From assembly GCA_030524675.1 (NCBI GenBank), contig JAUNGE010000026.1, positions 1 through 48,648 on the forward strand: a stretch of DNA of 48,648 nucleotides, written 5' to 3'. Positions 5,639 to 15,461 of this stretch are shown here, one piece after another. The stretch comes from a bacterium (lineage in GTDB: Bacteria; Bacillota; Clostridia; Lachnospirales; Lachnospiraceae). The translations under genes and the position numbers were made by a program. The notes beneath the pieces are model-generated. The model had not been told where the DNA came from and searched no databases. It saw nothing but the letters and a program-made list of their open reading frames with translations. How positions within the stretch are numbered: position 1 is the stretch's first letter; the number at the start of each line of letters is the position of its first letter.

Positions 5639-7612
5639 ATGGAACTGAGAATTACGGGAGAAAAGAGAGCAAAAATTGCAGATGGCATGATTGGATTGTT
5701 TTTTGAGGATATCAACTATGCAGCGGATGGCGGCCTGTACGCGGAGATGCTGGAAAACCGTTCCTTTGAGTTCGTGGATTGTTATGGAGAGAAAGGAGAT
5801 TACTACACCGTATTTGACGGTGGATATGGCTGGAATTCTTATCCAGATGCAGAGAGCGCGTGCCTTCGCGTGGTTTCCGGCAGCCCTCTGGCGGTAGAAA
5901 ATCCGCATTATCTGCGTGTGAAGACAGAAAAAGCACACTGCGGTTTTTCCAACAAGGCGTATGACGGCGTGTATCTGGAGGCAGGAAAAGAATATCAGGT
6001 TGTATTCTATGCGCGCGCTGTACAGTATCAGGGCGCATTTACTGTCTTGGTGGAAAAAGATGGGGAAATCTGTGCAAAGGCACGCATTTCCTGCATAGGT
6101 TCTAAGGAAGACGGAAACTTCTGGAATAGATATGAGGCAGTTCTGACTGCAGAGACGACTGTGCGGCACGCAAAGTTTGTGCTGCTTTTGGAGAATGTCG
6201 GCACAGTGGAATTTGATTTTGTCTCCATGATGCCAAAGGATGCTGTGGCGGGTGTGTTCCGTCGGGATTTGTTTGAAAAGTTGAGAGATTTAAAGCCAGG
6301 ATTTCTGCGCTTTCCTGGCGGCTGCATCATTGAGGGAAACACCTGGGAGAACCGTTATCAGTTCAAGGACACCTTAAAGGAACCGTGGGCGAGACGTGCC
6401 AACTGGAATCGCTGGGCTGTTCATCAGACGAGGCTGGAGAATGGATACCATTCCCAGTACAGCCATTATAATCAGACATACGGACTGGGATTTTATGAGT
6501 ATTTCCTGCTCTGTGACCTGATTGGAGCAAGGCCTCTTCCAGTCTTAAATGTGGGACTTGCATGCCAGTACCAGTCCTATGAACTGGTGGAGATGGGAAC
6601 AAAAGCGTTTGACGAGCTGCTTCAGGATGCATTGGACTTGATTGAATTTGCCAATGGAGACGCACAGAGCACATGGGGAAGTGTGCGTGCACGCATGGGA
6701 CATCCGGAGCCGTTCGGCCTCACTATGCTTGGAATCGGAAATGAGCAGTGGGAGACGGACAAAGTGCATTTCTTTGAGCGCTACTGTGCATTTGAGAAAG
6801 CAATCCATGCCGTATATCCCAAAATTCAGCTCATCGGTTCTGCCGGACCAGATGTGACTTCTGAGAAGTATGAGAAGGCCTGGAAGTTCTACCATGAGAG
6901 AGAAAATATAGAAAATTTTGTGTACGCTGTGGACGAGCATTATTATGTAAAACCAGAGTGGCTGTTTGAGCACAATGATTTCTATGACAAATACTCCAGA
7001 AAAATCAAGGTATTTTCCGGTGAGTATGCAGCACACCCGTTTAACGGCATGAACCGTCCGGATGCCAACATTCTGGAGGGCGCGTTGGCAGAGGCAGCCT
7101 TTTTGACTGGTGTGGAGAGAAATGCGGATGTCGTTGTTCTGGCTTCCTATGCGCCATTGTTTGCAAGACTGGGATATACCCAGTGGTCTCCGGATATGAT
7201 ATGGTTTGATGAAATTTCATCTTATGGCACGCCAAGTTATTATGTTCAGCAAATGTTCGGGGTGAACTGTGGTACAATAACTCTGGACATGAAAGGGCAG
7301 GAGAAGGCGCTGGCAAAAGCAGGAATCTATGTCAATGTCAGCTTGGATGAAAAGATGGGCGAGGTGATTGTGAAAGCAGTGAACCGAAACAAAGAGCAGG
7401 CAGTGCTGCCGCTCATCTGGGACGAAGGAATCCGTGCAGCAGGAAATGCACGCATCACGGTGCTGACAGGGGAGGAGAATGAGGCGAGAAACAGCATTGA
7501 GGCGCCAGATGTGATTCTTCCAGAAAAGTATGAGACAGAGAACACAGTCTCATTGGAACTTCCTGGATACAGCTTTGTTGTAGCTAGAATTCCGGCTGCG
7601 GCAGAAAACTAG
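5639..7612 (+). CDS. GH51 alpha-L-arabinofuranosidase, intracellular
   Basis: A 657-aa glycoside hydrolase that releases terminal arabinofuranose from arabino-oligosaccharides. The catalytic barrel has the acid/base Glu in LGIGNEQWE (E369) and the nucleophile Glu in VFSGEYAAH (E462); FLRFPGGCIIEGNTWENR (222-239) is the family-typical substrate-binding segment. An N-terminal beta-sandwich-like part (about 40-200) and a C-terminal beta-domain flank it. There is no signal peptide, so it acts in the cytosol on imported oligosaccharides. AAAGGA precedes the ATG by 7-8 nt. It stands alone, with no transporter or arabinose genes beside it, and lies between the two inverted 139-nt repeats. Confidence 0.9.
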   Translation: MELRITGEKRAKIADGMIGLFFEDINYAADGGLYAEMLENRSFEFVDCYGEKGDYYTVFDGGYGWNSYPDAESACLRVVSGSPLAVENPHYLRVKTEKAHCGFSNKAYDGVYLEAGKEYQVVFYARAVQYQGAFTVLVEKDGEICAKARISCIGSKEDGNFWNRYEAVLTAETTVRHAKFVLLLENVGTVEFDFVSMMPKDAVAGVFRRDLFEKLRDLKPGFLRFPGGCIIEGNTWENRYQFKDTLKEPWARRANWNRWAVHQTRLENGYHSQYSHYNQTYGLGFYEYFLLCDLIGARPLPVLNVGLACQYQSYELVEMGTKAFDELLQDALDLIEFANGDAQSTWGSVRARMGHPEPFGLTMLGIGNEQWETDKVHFFERYCAFEKAIHAVYPKIQLIGSAGPDVTSEKYEKAWKFYHERENIENFVYAVDEHYYVKPEWLFEHNDFYDKYSRKIKVFSGEYAAHPFNGMNRPDANILEGALAEAAFLTGVERNADVVVLASYAPLFARLGYTQWSPDMIWFDEISSYGTPSYYVQQMFGVNCGTITLDMKGQEKALAKAGIYVNVSLDEKMGEVIVKAVNRNKEQAVLPLIWDEGIRAAGNARITVLTGEENEARNSIEAPDVILPEKYETENTVSLELPGYSFVVARIPAAAEN

Positions 7613-7750
7613 AAGTGAAACTCTCATCGGAGTAAGGGAATCGGGAAACTACATCGAGAGAACGCATACCTGCATTGCAGATGGATACGTATGAAAAAGA
7701 AAACATCTGAGATACATACTTGAGACAAAGTGCTTAAAAGTCAGGCAAAG

Positions 7751-7785
7751 AGACATATGTTCGAAAAAAAATCGAACATATGTCT
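7751..7785. terminator. 14-bp perfect hairpin after the GH51 gene
   Basis: AGACATATGTTCGA (7751-7764) is the exact complement of TCGAACATATGTCT (7772-7785) with an A7 loop. It probably ends the arabinofuranosidase transcript, although the downstream tail (TGCCAAAATTGCC) is not T-rich. It abuts the -35 of the next promoter. Confidence 0.55.
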
Positions 7786-7814
7786 TGCCAAAATTGCCTT
7801 TTTATGTGTATAAT
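7785..7814 (+). promoter_or_regulatory. Sigma-A promoter for parE-parC
   Basis: TTGCCA (7785-7790) and a perfect TATAAT (7809-7814) are separated by 18 nt. Transcription would start near 7821 and run through the reverse-oriented 139-nt repeat before reaching the parE start at 8073, giving a leader of about 250 nt. Confidence 0.65.
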
Positions 7815-7862
7815 CTATCTCAAGCTCAGAAAACACCCTAAGTGGACATGCCGCTTGGCGCC

Positions 7863-8001
7863 CTAAAACACCTCAAATCCGCTCATTTTTCTGCGAAAAA
7901 TGGCTACTTTTCGGTGTTTTGGCGGGTCAACTGGACAAAAATCCTCTTGCAAGCAAGCTTGCATCGGATTTTGTGTCTATTTGACCCTGATATCATCATA
8001 T
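7863..8001 (-). repeat. 139-nt dispersed repeat, copy 2 (inverted)
   Basis: Reverse complement of copy 1 at 5283-5421 with three differences seen by eye. On its inner side it continues with a segment absent from copy 1: CTAAGTGGACATGCCGCTTG (7839-7858) bounded by a second AAAACACC (7832-7839). It lies in the untranslated leader of parE, in an orientation opposite to transcription. Confidence 0.9.
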
Positions 8002-8072
8002 GGTGAAAATGAGTGTGAGAATAGAACTGAGAGAGAAAAAATAAAAAAGTGGAGAAAGGTTTTGAGGAAAAC

Positions 8073-9992
8073 ATGAGCAGTGCACAGTATAATGCGGATA
8101 GTATTACCGTCCTGGAAGGGCTGGAGGCCGTCAGAAAGCGACCAGGTATGTATATCGGAAGCGTAGGCACAAAGGGTCTGAATCACTTGATATATGAGAT
8201 TGTTGACAATGCGGTGGACGAGCATCTGGCAGGATTCTGTACGGAAATTGTTGTGACATTGAATCAGGATGGTTCCTGTACCGTGAAGGATAACGGGCGT
8301 GGAATTCCGGTGGAGATGCACAAAAAAGGAGTCTCTGCAGAGCGAGTTGTGCTGTCAACGCTGCATGCCGGAGGAAAATTTGATAATACTGCCTATAAGA
8401 CCAGTGGAGGTCTGCACGGAGTCGGTTCGTCGGTTGTGAATGCGCTGTCTGAGTGGCTGAGTATCAAAGTTTATGTGGATGGAAAGATTCACTACGACGC
8501 CTACCAGCGCGGTGTTCCGACAGTGGAGCTTTTGGATGGTTTGCTTCCGGTTCTGGGAAAGACGAGGGAGAGAGGAACGGAGATTACCTTCCTTCCTGAT
8601 GCAGAGATTTTTGAGAAGACACATTTTAAGGCAGAGTGGTTGAAGAGCCGTCTGCATGAGACGGCCTATCTGAATCCAGGCCTTACGATTCGCTATGCAG
8701 ACAAAAGAGAAGGCGAGGAGGACGAGGCCGTTTTTCATGAGCCGGAGGGAATCATTGCCTATGTGAAGGAACTGAATACAGGAAAAAATGTGATTCATGA
8801 GCCGGTCTATTTCAAGGGAACGGTAGAAGGAATGGAAGTGGAAGTGGCGTTTCAGTTTGTGGATGCGTTTGAGGAGAATATTTTAGGATTCTGCAACAAC
8901 ATTTTCACACAGGAAGGCGGCACACATCTGGCAGGTTTTAAGACCCGCTTTACCATGCTGATAAATTCCTATGCGAGAGAACTAGGGATTTTGAAGGAGA
9001 AAGATGCGAATTTTACCGGCGCCGACACAAGAAACGGCATGACTGCGATTGTGGCAGTGAAGCATCCGGACCCGATTTTTGAAGGACAGACGAAGACAAA
9101 ACTTGGCAGCACAGACGCGACAAAAGGAGTTTTTTCGATTACCGGAGAGGAGCTGCAGAGATTTTTTGACCGAAATCTGGAAACCCTGAAAAATATCATT
9201 GCCTGCGCGGAGAAATCGGCGAAAATCCGAAAAGCGGAGGAGAAGGCAAAGACAAACATGCTCACAAAGTCTAAATTTTCCTTTGACAGCAACGGAAAAC
9301 TGGCAAACTGTGAGAGCAGGGAAGCGGAGAAATGCGAGATTTTTATTGTGGAGGGAGATTCGGCAGGAGGTTCAGCGAAATCTGCCAGAAACCGTATATA
9401 TCAGGCGATTCTTCCTATCCGAGGAAAGATTTTGAACGTGGAGAAGGCATCTATGGACAAGGTGCTCGCGAATGCCGAGATTAAGACCATGATCAATGCC
9501 TTTGGATGCGGGTTTTCGGAAGGATACGGCAATGACTTTGATATCAGCAAGCTGCGCTATCACAAGATTATTCTGATGACGGATGCCGATGTGGATGGAA
9601 GCCATATCGACACTCTGCTTCTGACCTTTTTGTACCGATTTATGCCGGAATTGATTTACAACGGGCATGTGTATATTGCAATGCCGCCTCTCTACAAAGT
9701 CGTGCCAAAGCGCGGCGAGGAGCAGTATCTGTATGATGACAAGGAGCTGGAGCGCTACCGCAAGACGCACAGAGGCGAGTTTACCCTGCAGCGCTACAAA
9801 GGTCTTGGCGAGATGGACCCAGAACAGCTCTGGGAGACGACATTAGACCCTGAGAGACGTGTCTTAAAACAGGTTGAAATTGAGGATGCGAGACTCGCAT
9901 CGGAGATGACAGAGCTGCTGATGGGAAGCGATGTGCCGCCGAGACGGCAGTTCATCTACGAACATGCGGAAGAAGCAGAGATTGATGCGTAA
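8073..9992 (+). CDS. parE: Type II topoisomerase ATPase subunit (ParE/GyrB type)
   Basis: A 639-aa ATPase subunit that with the next gene forms an A2B2 topoisomerase passing one DNA duplex through another. The GHKL ATPase has EIVDNAVDEHLAG, DNGRGIPVEMH and GGLHGVGSSVVNALS; the Toprim domain has EGDSAGGSAKSARNR and MTDADVDGSHIDTLLLTFLY; the C-terminal part has QRYKGLGEMDPEQLWETT. Start taken at the ATG with GAGGAAA just upstream; a GTG 24 nt earlier is in frame. The absence of a GyrA box in the partner favours topoisomerase IV over gyrase. The A subunit follows 11 nt later in the same operon. Confidence 0.85.
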   Translation: MSSAQYNADSITVLEGLEAVRKRPGMYIGSVGTKGLNHLIYEIVDNAVDEHLAGFCTEIVVTLNQDGSCTVKDNGRGIPVEMHKKGVSAERVVLSTLHAGGKFDNTAYKTSGGLHGVGSSVVNALSEWLSIKVYVDGKIHYDAYQRGVPTVELLDGLLPVLGKTRERGTEITFLPDAEIFEKTHFKAEWLKSRLHETAYLNPGLTIRYADKREGEEDEAVFHEPEGIIAYVKELNTGKNVIHEPVYFKGTVEGMEVEVAFQFVDAFEENILGFCNNIFTQEGGTHLAGFKTRFTMLINSYARELGILKEKDANFTGADTRNGMTAIVAVKHPDPIFEGQTKTKLGSTDATKGVFSITGEELQRFFDRNLETLKNIIACAEKSAKIRKAEEKAKTNMLTKSKFSFDSNGKLANCESREAEKCEIFIVEGDSAGGSAKSARNRIYQAILPIRGKILNVEKASMDKVLANAEIKTMINAFGCGFSEGYGNDFDISKLRYHKIILMTDADVDGSHIDTLLLTFLYRFMPELIYNGHVYIAMPPLYKVVPKRGEEQYLYDDKELERYRKTHRGEFTLQRYKGLGEMDPEQLWETTLDPERRVLKQVEIEDARLASEMTELLMGSDVPPRRQFIYEHAEEAEIDA

Positions 9993-10003
9993 GGAGAGGG
10001 AAG

Positions 10004-12241
10004 ATGGCAGAGAGAATTTTAAAGACAGAATATTCTGAGGAAATGCAGAAGAGCTTTATGAACTACTCTATGAGCGTAATCACGGCCCGCGCGATTCCGG
10101 ATGCGAGAGACGGCCTAAAACCGGTGCAGCGCCGCGTGCTGTATGATATGAGTGAACTGCATTTGGGACATGACAAGCCGCACAGAAAGTCCGCCCGTAT
10201 CGTGGGCGACACGATGGGTAAATACCATCCGCATGGGGACAGTTCAATTTATGAGACGCTGGTGGTGATGAGTCAGGATTTCAAGAAGGGGATGGCTCTC
10301 GTGAACGGGCATGGAAACTTCGGCTCTATTGAGGGCGACGGCGCAGCGGCGATGCGTTACACCGAGGCGCGTCTGGAGAAGTTTGCGGAGGAAGTCTATC
10401 TAAAAGACCTGGATAAGACCGTCCGTTTTGTGCCAAACTATGACGAGACGGAGAAAGAGCCGGAGGTGCTTCCGGTGCGGATTCCGAATCTTCTTGTCAA
10501 TGGTGCGGAAGGTATCGCCGTCGGCATGAGCACCAGCATTCCGCCTCACAATCTGGGCGAAGTGGTGGATGTGGTGAAAGCGTACATTGAGAATCCGCAG
10601 ATTGGCGTTGCAGAACTTTTGGAGATTTTGCACGGGCCGGATTTTCCGACAGGGGGCATTGTTGCCAATAAGAGTGAATTGCTCTCGATTTACGAGACAG
10701 GAGTCGGAAAAATCAAGCTGAGAGGGCGCGTGGAGGTTGAGCTGGGGCGCCGCAGAAGCGATAAGGATAAATTGATTATCACGGAAATTCCGTACACTAT
10801 GATTGGAAGCGGCATCAACAAGTTTCTGACAGATGTCGCAGACCTGGTGGAGAACAAGAAGCTGCCGGATGTGGTGGATATCTCGAACCAGTCCAACAAG
10901 GAGGGTATCCGCATTGTGCTGGAGCTGAAGAAAGATGCGGATGTGGAGAAAATCAAAAACATTCTCTACAAAAAGACAAAACTGGAGGACACGTTCGGCG
11001 TCAATATGCTAGCGATTGCGAACGGGCGTCCGGAAACGCTGAATTTAAAGACACTGCTTGCGTATTTCATGGAGTTCCAGTACGAGAACACGGAGCGCAA
11101 ATATCAGGTGCTTTTGGAAAAGGAGCTGGAGAAGAAGGAGATTCGCGAAGGGTTGATTCGCGCCTGCGACGTGATTGATTTGATTATTGCAGTCCTGCGC
11201 GGTTCCAAGAATCTGGCAGATGCCAAAGCCTGCCTGATTCACGGTGATACCAGCAAAGTGAAGCTGCGCACGCCGGACCTGGAGGCGGAGGCAAAGCGCC
11301 TGTGCTTCACAGAAAAGCAGGCGGCCGCGATTTTGGAGATGCGCTTGCAAAAACTGATTGGTCTGGAACTGCAGGCCCTGCAGAAGGAGTACCGCGAGAG
11401 TTTAAAGAAGATTGCGGAGTATCAGCATATCCTGCGCAGCCGCAAAAACATGGATGTCGTGATTCAAAAAGACTTGGACAATATCCGCAAAGAGTTCGCT
11501 GTGCCCAGACGCACACAGATTGAGGATGGACAGGAAGCTGTGTACATCGAGGAGCCGGCAGCTGTGATGGAAGCAGCGTTTGTGATGGACCGTTTCGGGT
11601 ACTGTAAACTTCTTGACAAGTCCATTTATGAAAAGAACAAGGAGGCAGTGGATGCCGATTATCCGCATGTGATTCGCTGCCTGACCTCAGACAAAATCTG
11701 TCTGTTCACAGAAGAGGGACTTCTGCATCAGCTCAAAGTCCAGGATATTCCATTCGGAAAGATGAAGGACAAGGGAACACCGATTGACAATCTCTGTAAG
11801 TTTGACGGCAGCAAGGAGCATTTGATTCTTGTGACGAGCACAAACCAGATACAGGAGAAGATGCTGTTGTTTGCCACAGCGCAGGCCATGGTGAAGCTGG
11901 TCCCCGCGTCCGAATTTGAGACAAATAACCGGACGGTTGCTGCCACAAAGATGGTGGAGGGCGACAGAATTGTCAGCGTTTTAATCATAGAAAAAGAGAC
12001 GGAGGGCGTGTTGCGGACGACGAATGGCACATTCCTGCGGTTTGCTCTGGAGGAAATTCCGGTGATGAAGAAGGGCGCGAAGGGCGTGCGTGGAATCAAG
12101 CTCGGAAACAAAGAAGAACTGGAAGCGTTTTATCTGATGGGTGAGGATACCGTCATCACTTATAAGGAAAAAGAATTCCATCTCAACCGGATTAAGCTCT
12201 CGAAGCGCGATGCGAAGGGGACAAAGCCGAGAGTTGTGTAG
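10004..12241 (+). CDS. parC: Type II topoisomerase cleavage subunit (ParC/GyrA type)
   Basis: A 745-aa breakage-reunion subunit. The catalytic Tyr lies in [23 protein letters not shown] and [13 protein letters not shown] form the winged-helix region, with Ser and Glu at the positions linked to quinolone sensitivity (wild-type-like). The coiled-coil tower follows, and a C-terminal beta-pinwheel region starts at about 500. The GyrA box (QRRGGRG) is not visible; [13 protein letters not shown] occurs in the pinwheel instead. Length and missing box fit ParC better than GyrA. GGAGAGGGAAG precedes the start. Co-transcribed with parE. Confidence 0.85.
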   Translation: MAERILKTEYSEEMQKSFMNYSMSVITARAIPDARDGLKPVQRRVLYDMSELHLGHDKPHRKSARIVGDTMGKYHPHGDSSIYETLVVMSQDFKKGMALVNGHGNFGSIEGDGAAAMRYTEARLEKFAEEVYLKDLDKTVRFVPNYDETEKEPEVLPVRIPNLLVNGAEGIAVGMSTSIPPHNLGEVVDVVKAYIENPQIGVAELLEILHGPDFPTGGIVANKSELLSIYETGVGKIKLRGRVEVELGRRRSDKDKLIITEIPYTMIGSGINKFLTDVADLVENKKLPDVVDISNQSNKEGIRIVLELKKDADVEKIKNILYKKTKLEDTFGVNMLAIANGRPETLNLKTLLAYFMEFQYENTERKYQVLLEKELEKKEIREGLIRACDVIDLIIAVLRGSKNLADAKACLIHGDTSKVKLRTPDLEAEAKRLCFTEKQAAAILEMRLQKLIGLELQALQKEYRESLKKIAEYQHILRSRKNMDVVIQKDLDNIRKEFAVPRRTQIEDGQEAVYIEEPAAVMEAAFVMDRFGYCKLLDKSIYEKNKEAVDADYPHVIRCLTSDKICLFTEEGLLHQLKVQDIPFGKMKDKGTPIDNLCKFDGSKEHLILVTSTNQIQEKMLLFATAQAMVKLVPASEFETNNRTVAATKMVEGDRIVSVLIIEKETEGVLRTTNGTFLRFALEEIPVMKKGAKGVRGIKLGNKEELEAFYLMGEDTVITYKEKEFHLNRIKLSKRDAKGTKPRVV

Positions 12242-12288
12242 ATAGAACATAGGACTAGGTGAACATGGAATCAGGAGAGGTGAGGAAG

Positions 12289-12636
12289 ATGAGCCAAAAG
12301 CTGAAACAATATAGAAACGATAAAGAACGCAGAGAACATAGAAGAGCTCGCTTCCAAGCCTTCCTTACCTGGAAGCGCCTGAAAACCTGTATGTTTTGCC
12401 TGGCTGTTTTGGCATTGGTCGGGCTGCTTGTGGCACTTGGGATGGATGCCTTCGGTGTGCCCTCCGACCCGCGCAGGTATGGCGGACAGTTGTACCGTGA
12501 CTTGCGGGAAGTGCTGGCGCAGGACAAAGATTTTCTCTACTGTCTGGTTCAGCCCAAACCAACGTATCTTGGGGAGGCGATTCCTGTGCAGGGCAACGGA
12601 AATCTGACGAATGATAAAAATGATAAGAAAAATTGA
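12289..12636 (+). CDS. Small single-pass membrane protein, unknown function
   Basis: A 115-aa protein with a very basic N-terminus (KQYRNDKERREHRRARF), one membrane segment (about 33-53, CMFCLAVLALVGLLVALGM) and a 60-residue polar tail that would lie outside. The basic start suggests an N-in orientation. Start chosen at the ATG preceded by GGTGAGG; earlier GTG and ATG codons in frame would add 8-10 residues. It follows parC by 47 nt and may share its transcript. No family recognised. Confidence 0.55.
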   Translation: MSQKLKQYRNDKERREHRRARFQAFLTWKRLKTCMFCLAVLALVGLLVALGMDAFGVPSDPRRYGGQLYRDLREVLAQDKDFLYCLVQPKPTYLGEAIPVQGNGNLTNDKNDKKN

Positions 12637-12781
12637 CTTTTTTTAAACAAAAACAACCGTTGTGTTTGTGTGGAACGTACAAATGTATTTTTCTTGCGAA
12701 TATTGCTTGCATTTTTTAAAAATTTGGTATAGGATAAGAAACATGCAAATTATAGATGATATACATGAGGAGAAAAACATT

Positions 12782-13867
12782 ATGGAAAAGAAATTAAGAG
12801 TTGGTATTTTAGGTGCTACTGGCATGGTTGGCCAGAGATTTATTGCACTGCTGGAGAATCATCCGTGGTATGAGGTGGTGACGGTCGCTGCCAGCCCGCG
12901 TTCCGCTGGAAAGACGTACGAGGAAGCAGTGGGAGGCCGCTGGAAAATGACAACTCCAATGCCAGAGTCTGTGAAGAACCTGGTTGTGATGAATGTCAAT
13001 GAAGTGGAGAAAGTAGCTGCCAGCGTAGATTTTGTGTTCAGCGCGGTAGATATGACAAAAGAAGAAATCCGTGCGATTGAGGAAGAGTATGCAAAGACAG
13101 AAACTCCTGTCGTTTCCAATAACAGCGCGCATCGCTGGACTCCGGATGTGCCGATGGTAGTGCCGGAGGTAAACGCAGAGCATTTTGAGGTAATCAAGTA
13201 CCAGAGAGAGCGTCTTGGTACAAAGAGAGGCTTTATTGTGGCAAAACCGAACTGCTCCATCCAGAGCTATGCACCGGCTTTGACTGCATGGAGGGAATTT
13301 GAACCATATGAGGTAGTGGCTACTACATACCAGGCAATTTCTGGTGCAGGAAAGACTTTCCAGGACTGGCCGGAGATGTTGGGAAATATCATTCCGTACA
13401 TCGGCGGCGAGGAGGAGAAGAGCGAGCAGGAACCGCTTCGTCTTTGGGGCAAGATTGAAAACGGTGTGATTGTAAAAGCAAGCGAGCCGAAGATTACCTG
13501 CCAGTGCGTGCGTGTGCCGGTGTTGAACGGACATACTGCAGCTGTCTTTGTAAAATTCAGAAAGAAACCGACCAAGGAAGAGCTGATTGACCGTCTGGTA
13601 AACTTCAAGGGACTTCCGCAGGAATTGGAACTTCCGAGCGCACCGAAGCAGTTTATCCAGTATCTGGAGGAGGACAATCGCCCGCAGGTACAGATGGATG
13701 TAGATTTCGAGCATGGCATGGGTGTTTCCATCGGCCGTCTTCGTGAGGACAGCATCTACGATTACAAATTTATCGGACTTTCCCATAATACAGTCCGCGG
13801 AGCAGCAGGCGGCGCCGTTCTGTGCGCAGAGCTTCTGACCGCGCAGGGCTACATCGCGGCTAAGTAA
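12782..13867 (+). CDS. asd: Aspartate-semialdehyde dehydrogenase
   Basis: A 361-aa NADP-dependent enzyme converting L-aspartyl phosphate to aspartate semialdehyde in the pathway to lysine, diaminopimelate, threonine and methionine. N-terminal Rossmann motif GILGATGMVGQRF, catalytic Cys158 in AKPNCSIQSYAPAL, and NGHTAAVFVKF with the active-site region of the dimerisation domain. Length and motif forms resemble the archaeal/fungal-type branch found in many clostridia rather than the E. coli type. GAGGAG lies 9 nt before the chosen ATG; upstream codons in the frame have no ribosome site. Monocistronic in appearance; no dapA or lysC beside it. Confidence 0.92.
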   Translation: MEKKLRVGILGATGMVGQRFIALLENHPWYEVVTVAASPRSAGKTYEEAVGGRWKMTTPMPESVKNLVVMNVNEVEKVAASVDFVFSAVDMTKEEIRAIEEEYAKTETPVVSNNSAHRWTPDVPMVVPEVNAEHFEVIKYQRERLGTKRGFIVAKPNCSIQSYAPALTAWREFEPYEVVATTYQAISGAGKTFQDWPEMLGNIIPYIGGEEEKSEQEPLRLWGKIENGVIVKASEPKITCQCVRVPVLNGHTAAVFVKFRKKPTKEELIDRLVNFKGLPQELELPSAPKQFIQYLEEDNRPQVQMDVDFEHGMGVSIGRLREDSIYDYKFIGLSHNTVRGAAGGAVLCAELLTAQGYIAAK

Positions 13868-14174
13868 AGACGAGTTATAAAACGTCAGTTGCGTAACGAA
13901 TCGCTAATAAGGCATAAGACGAAGAGCTGTCGTACCAGATGGAATCTTTTATTTCAGCTGGAGCGACGGCTCTTCTTGTGTGTGTTTGGATATTTCTGAA
14001 TGGGCAGGTTCTTGAATAAACAGTTGATTTTTTTGTGTTTTCAGTATAAAGTAAAGATGAAACTTCAGTGTAAACTGAAACTTACAAATACCCACGGGAA
14101 GGCCGGCAGATTTTGCGTATGGCAGCCGACAGGTGATTTTTGACAGGAAAAACACAGGGAGAATGGAGCGGATT
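13868..14174. other. 307-nt intergenic region with terminator, no gene
   Basis: Holds the asd terminator hairpin (13922-13974), then A/T-rich sequence with a weak promoter for galM (TTGATT at 14024-14029 and TATAAA at 14045-14050, 15-nt spacing). Nothing else was recognised. Confidence 0.6.
13922..13974 (+). terminator. Terminator-like stem after asd
   Basis: AAGAGCTGTCG (from 13922) pairs with CGACGGCTCTT (ending about 13974) with one unpaired base on one side and an internal CAGATGG/CAGCTGG region. The tail CTTGTGTGTGTTTGG is T-rich but interrupted, so efficiency is uncertain. Confidence 0.6.
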
Positions 14175-15227
14175 ATGGGAATCACAAGACGTGAATTTGG
14201 AAAAGCAGCAGATGGTACAACCATTTTTTTGTACACGCTGACAAATGAGAATGGAATCACAGCATCTTTTACCGATCTGGGAGCTATCTGGGTATCTATG
14301 GTAGTGCCGGACAGAGACGGAGTGATGGCAGATGTGGTGCAGGGATATGATACAGCGGAAGCTTATATTGGGAACTGTGCACATTTTGGCGCACCGATTG
14401 GAAGAAATGCAAACCGCATCGGCAATGCATCGTTTACTTTAAATGGAGAGACATACACGCTGGCCCAAAATGACGGGAAAAACAATCTGCACAGTGGCCC
14501 GAACCTGTATCATGACAGAGTGTGGGAGGTGCAGACAGAGGAGGATGAGCTGGGAAGTCAGATTCAGTTTTCCCTGTTCAGTCCGGATGGGGACCAGGGC
14601 TATCCTGGAAATGCAAAGATTCATGTGACCTACACACTGACGCCCGACAATGCTGTGATGATTGCGTATGGAATGACAACAGATGCAGACACCATTGCCA
14701 ATTTTACCAATCACAGCTACTTTAATCTGAGAGGACATGATGCAGGCGACATCGAGTCGCAGCAGGTACAGATTCTGGCAGATGCTTTCACACCGGCGGA
14801 TGCTGGCTCGATTCCGACAGGAGAAATTCGTCCAGTGGAGGGAACGCCGATGGATTTTCGCCAGATGAAACCGATCGGGCAGGATATCGATGCAGAGGAC
14901 GAGCAGATTATTCTGGGGCAGGGTTTTGACCATAACTGGGTGTTAAATTGTGGAGAAGAGCTGTTTCTGGCGGCAAAAGCGTATGATGAGCAGAGCGGCC
15001 GTATGATGGAAGTGTACACAGAGCTTCCAGGCATGCAGTTTTATACTGCCAATTTCCTGAGTGGTGAGAAAGGAAAGAATGGTGCCATTTATAAAAGACG
15101 TTCTTCCTACTGCTTTGAGACGCAGTATTTTCCAGATGCCATCAACAAGCCGCAGTTTGCGTCTCCAGTTTTGAAGGCGGGGGATGAATACCATACGGTG
15201 ACGGTATATCAGTTCCTGGTAAAATAA
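14175..15227 (+). CDS. galM: Aldose 1-epimerase (galactose mutarotase)
   Basis: A 350-aa cytosolic enzyme interconverting alpha and beta anomers of sugars such as galactose and glucose. The motifs are HFGAPIGRNANRIGNASF (substrate-binding Asn-Arg), NLHSGPNLYHDRVWEV (His), TNHSYFNLRGH (catalytic His) and SYCFETQYFPDAIN with the catalytic Glu. Start taken at the ATG with GGAG 6 nt upstream; an in-frame ATG 42 nt earlier lacks a clear ribosome site. Stands alone between asd and the molybdenum hydroxylase genes. Confidence 0.9.
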   Translation: MGITRREFGKAADGTTIFLYTLTNENGITASFTDLGAIWVSMVVPDRDGVMADVVQGYDTAEAYIGNCAHFGAPIGRNANRIGNASFTLNGETYTLAQNDGKNNLHSGPNLYHDRVWEVQTEEDELGSQIQFSLFSPDGDQGYPGNAKIHVTYTLTPDNAVMIAYGMTTDADTIANFTNHSYFNLRGHDAGDIESQQVQILADAFTPADAGSIPTGEIRPVEGTPMDFRQMKPIGQDIDAEDEQIILGQGFDHNWVLNCGEELFLAAKAYDEQSGRMMEVYTELPGMQFYTANFLSGEKGKNGAIYKRRSSYCFETQYFPDAINKPQFASPVLKAGDEYHTVTVYQFLVK

Positions 15228-15461
15228 AAAAGGCTGGAAACTACAGAATGGGCAGACAACAGCCGCAGAATAGAGTGTGAGTGAGAGAGTTTTCAGACAG
15301 GAGAGGGAATGAACATGTCCTTCTCCTGTGTGCTGTGTAAACGAAAAACTAGAATAGAGAAAAGTAAACGATAGAAAAAAACAAAATGTAGAAAAAAGCA
15401 AACGATAGATAAAGGCAAAAACAGAGAAAGAGCGAAAAAGTAAAAGACGGGAGGAAATGCA
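15228..15461. other. Intergenic A/G-rich leader with degenerate internal repeats
   Basis: The segment from about 15345 to 15445 is low-complexity and purine-rich, with AAACGATAGA repeated at about 15366 and 15400 and variants of AGAAAAAAGCAAA. A short GGAGAGGGAATG...CCTTCTCC inverted pair is visible near 15301-15328. No gene. Confidence 0.5.

Larger units (their letters stand above)
7613..8072. other. 460-nt intergenic region: hairpin, promoter, repeat copy 2
   Basis: After the arabinofuranosidase stop there are about 130 nt without recognisable features, then a strong hairpin (7751-7785), a promoter (7785-7814), the 139-nt repeat in reverse orientation (7863-8001), and the parE ribosome site. 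No gene seen. Confidence 0.7.

Noticed and set aside
5428-5706. Open frame running into the GH51 start
   Set aside because: The peptide is a translation of the A/G-rich leader and has no family; the GH51 start has its own ribosome site.
12640-12781. Lysine riboswitch or other leader before asd
   Set aside because: The gap is short and A/T-rich and lacks the conserved L-box segments; no terminator-antiterminator pair was seen.
12809-13786. Long open frame antisense to asd (325 codons)
   Set aside because: It lies wholly opposite a clear asd gene, has no ribosome site and its protein is rich in Cys, His and Arg without any domain, typical of a shadow frame.
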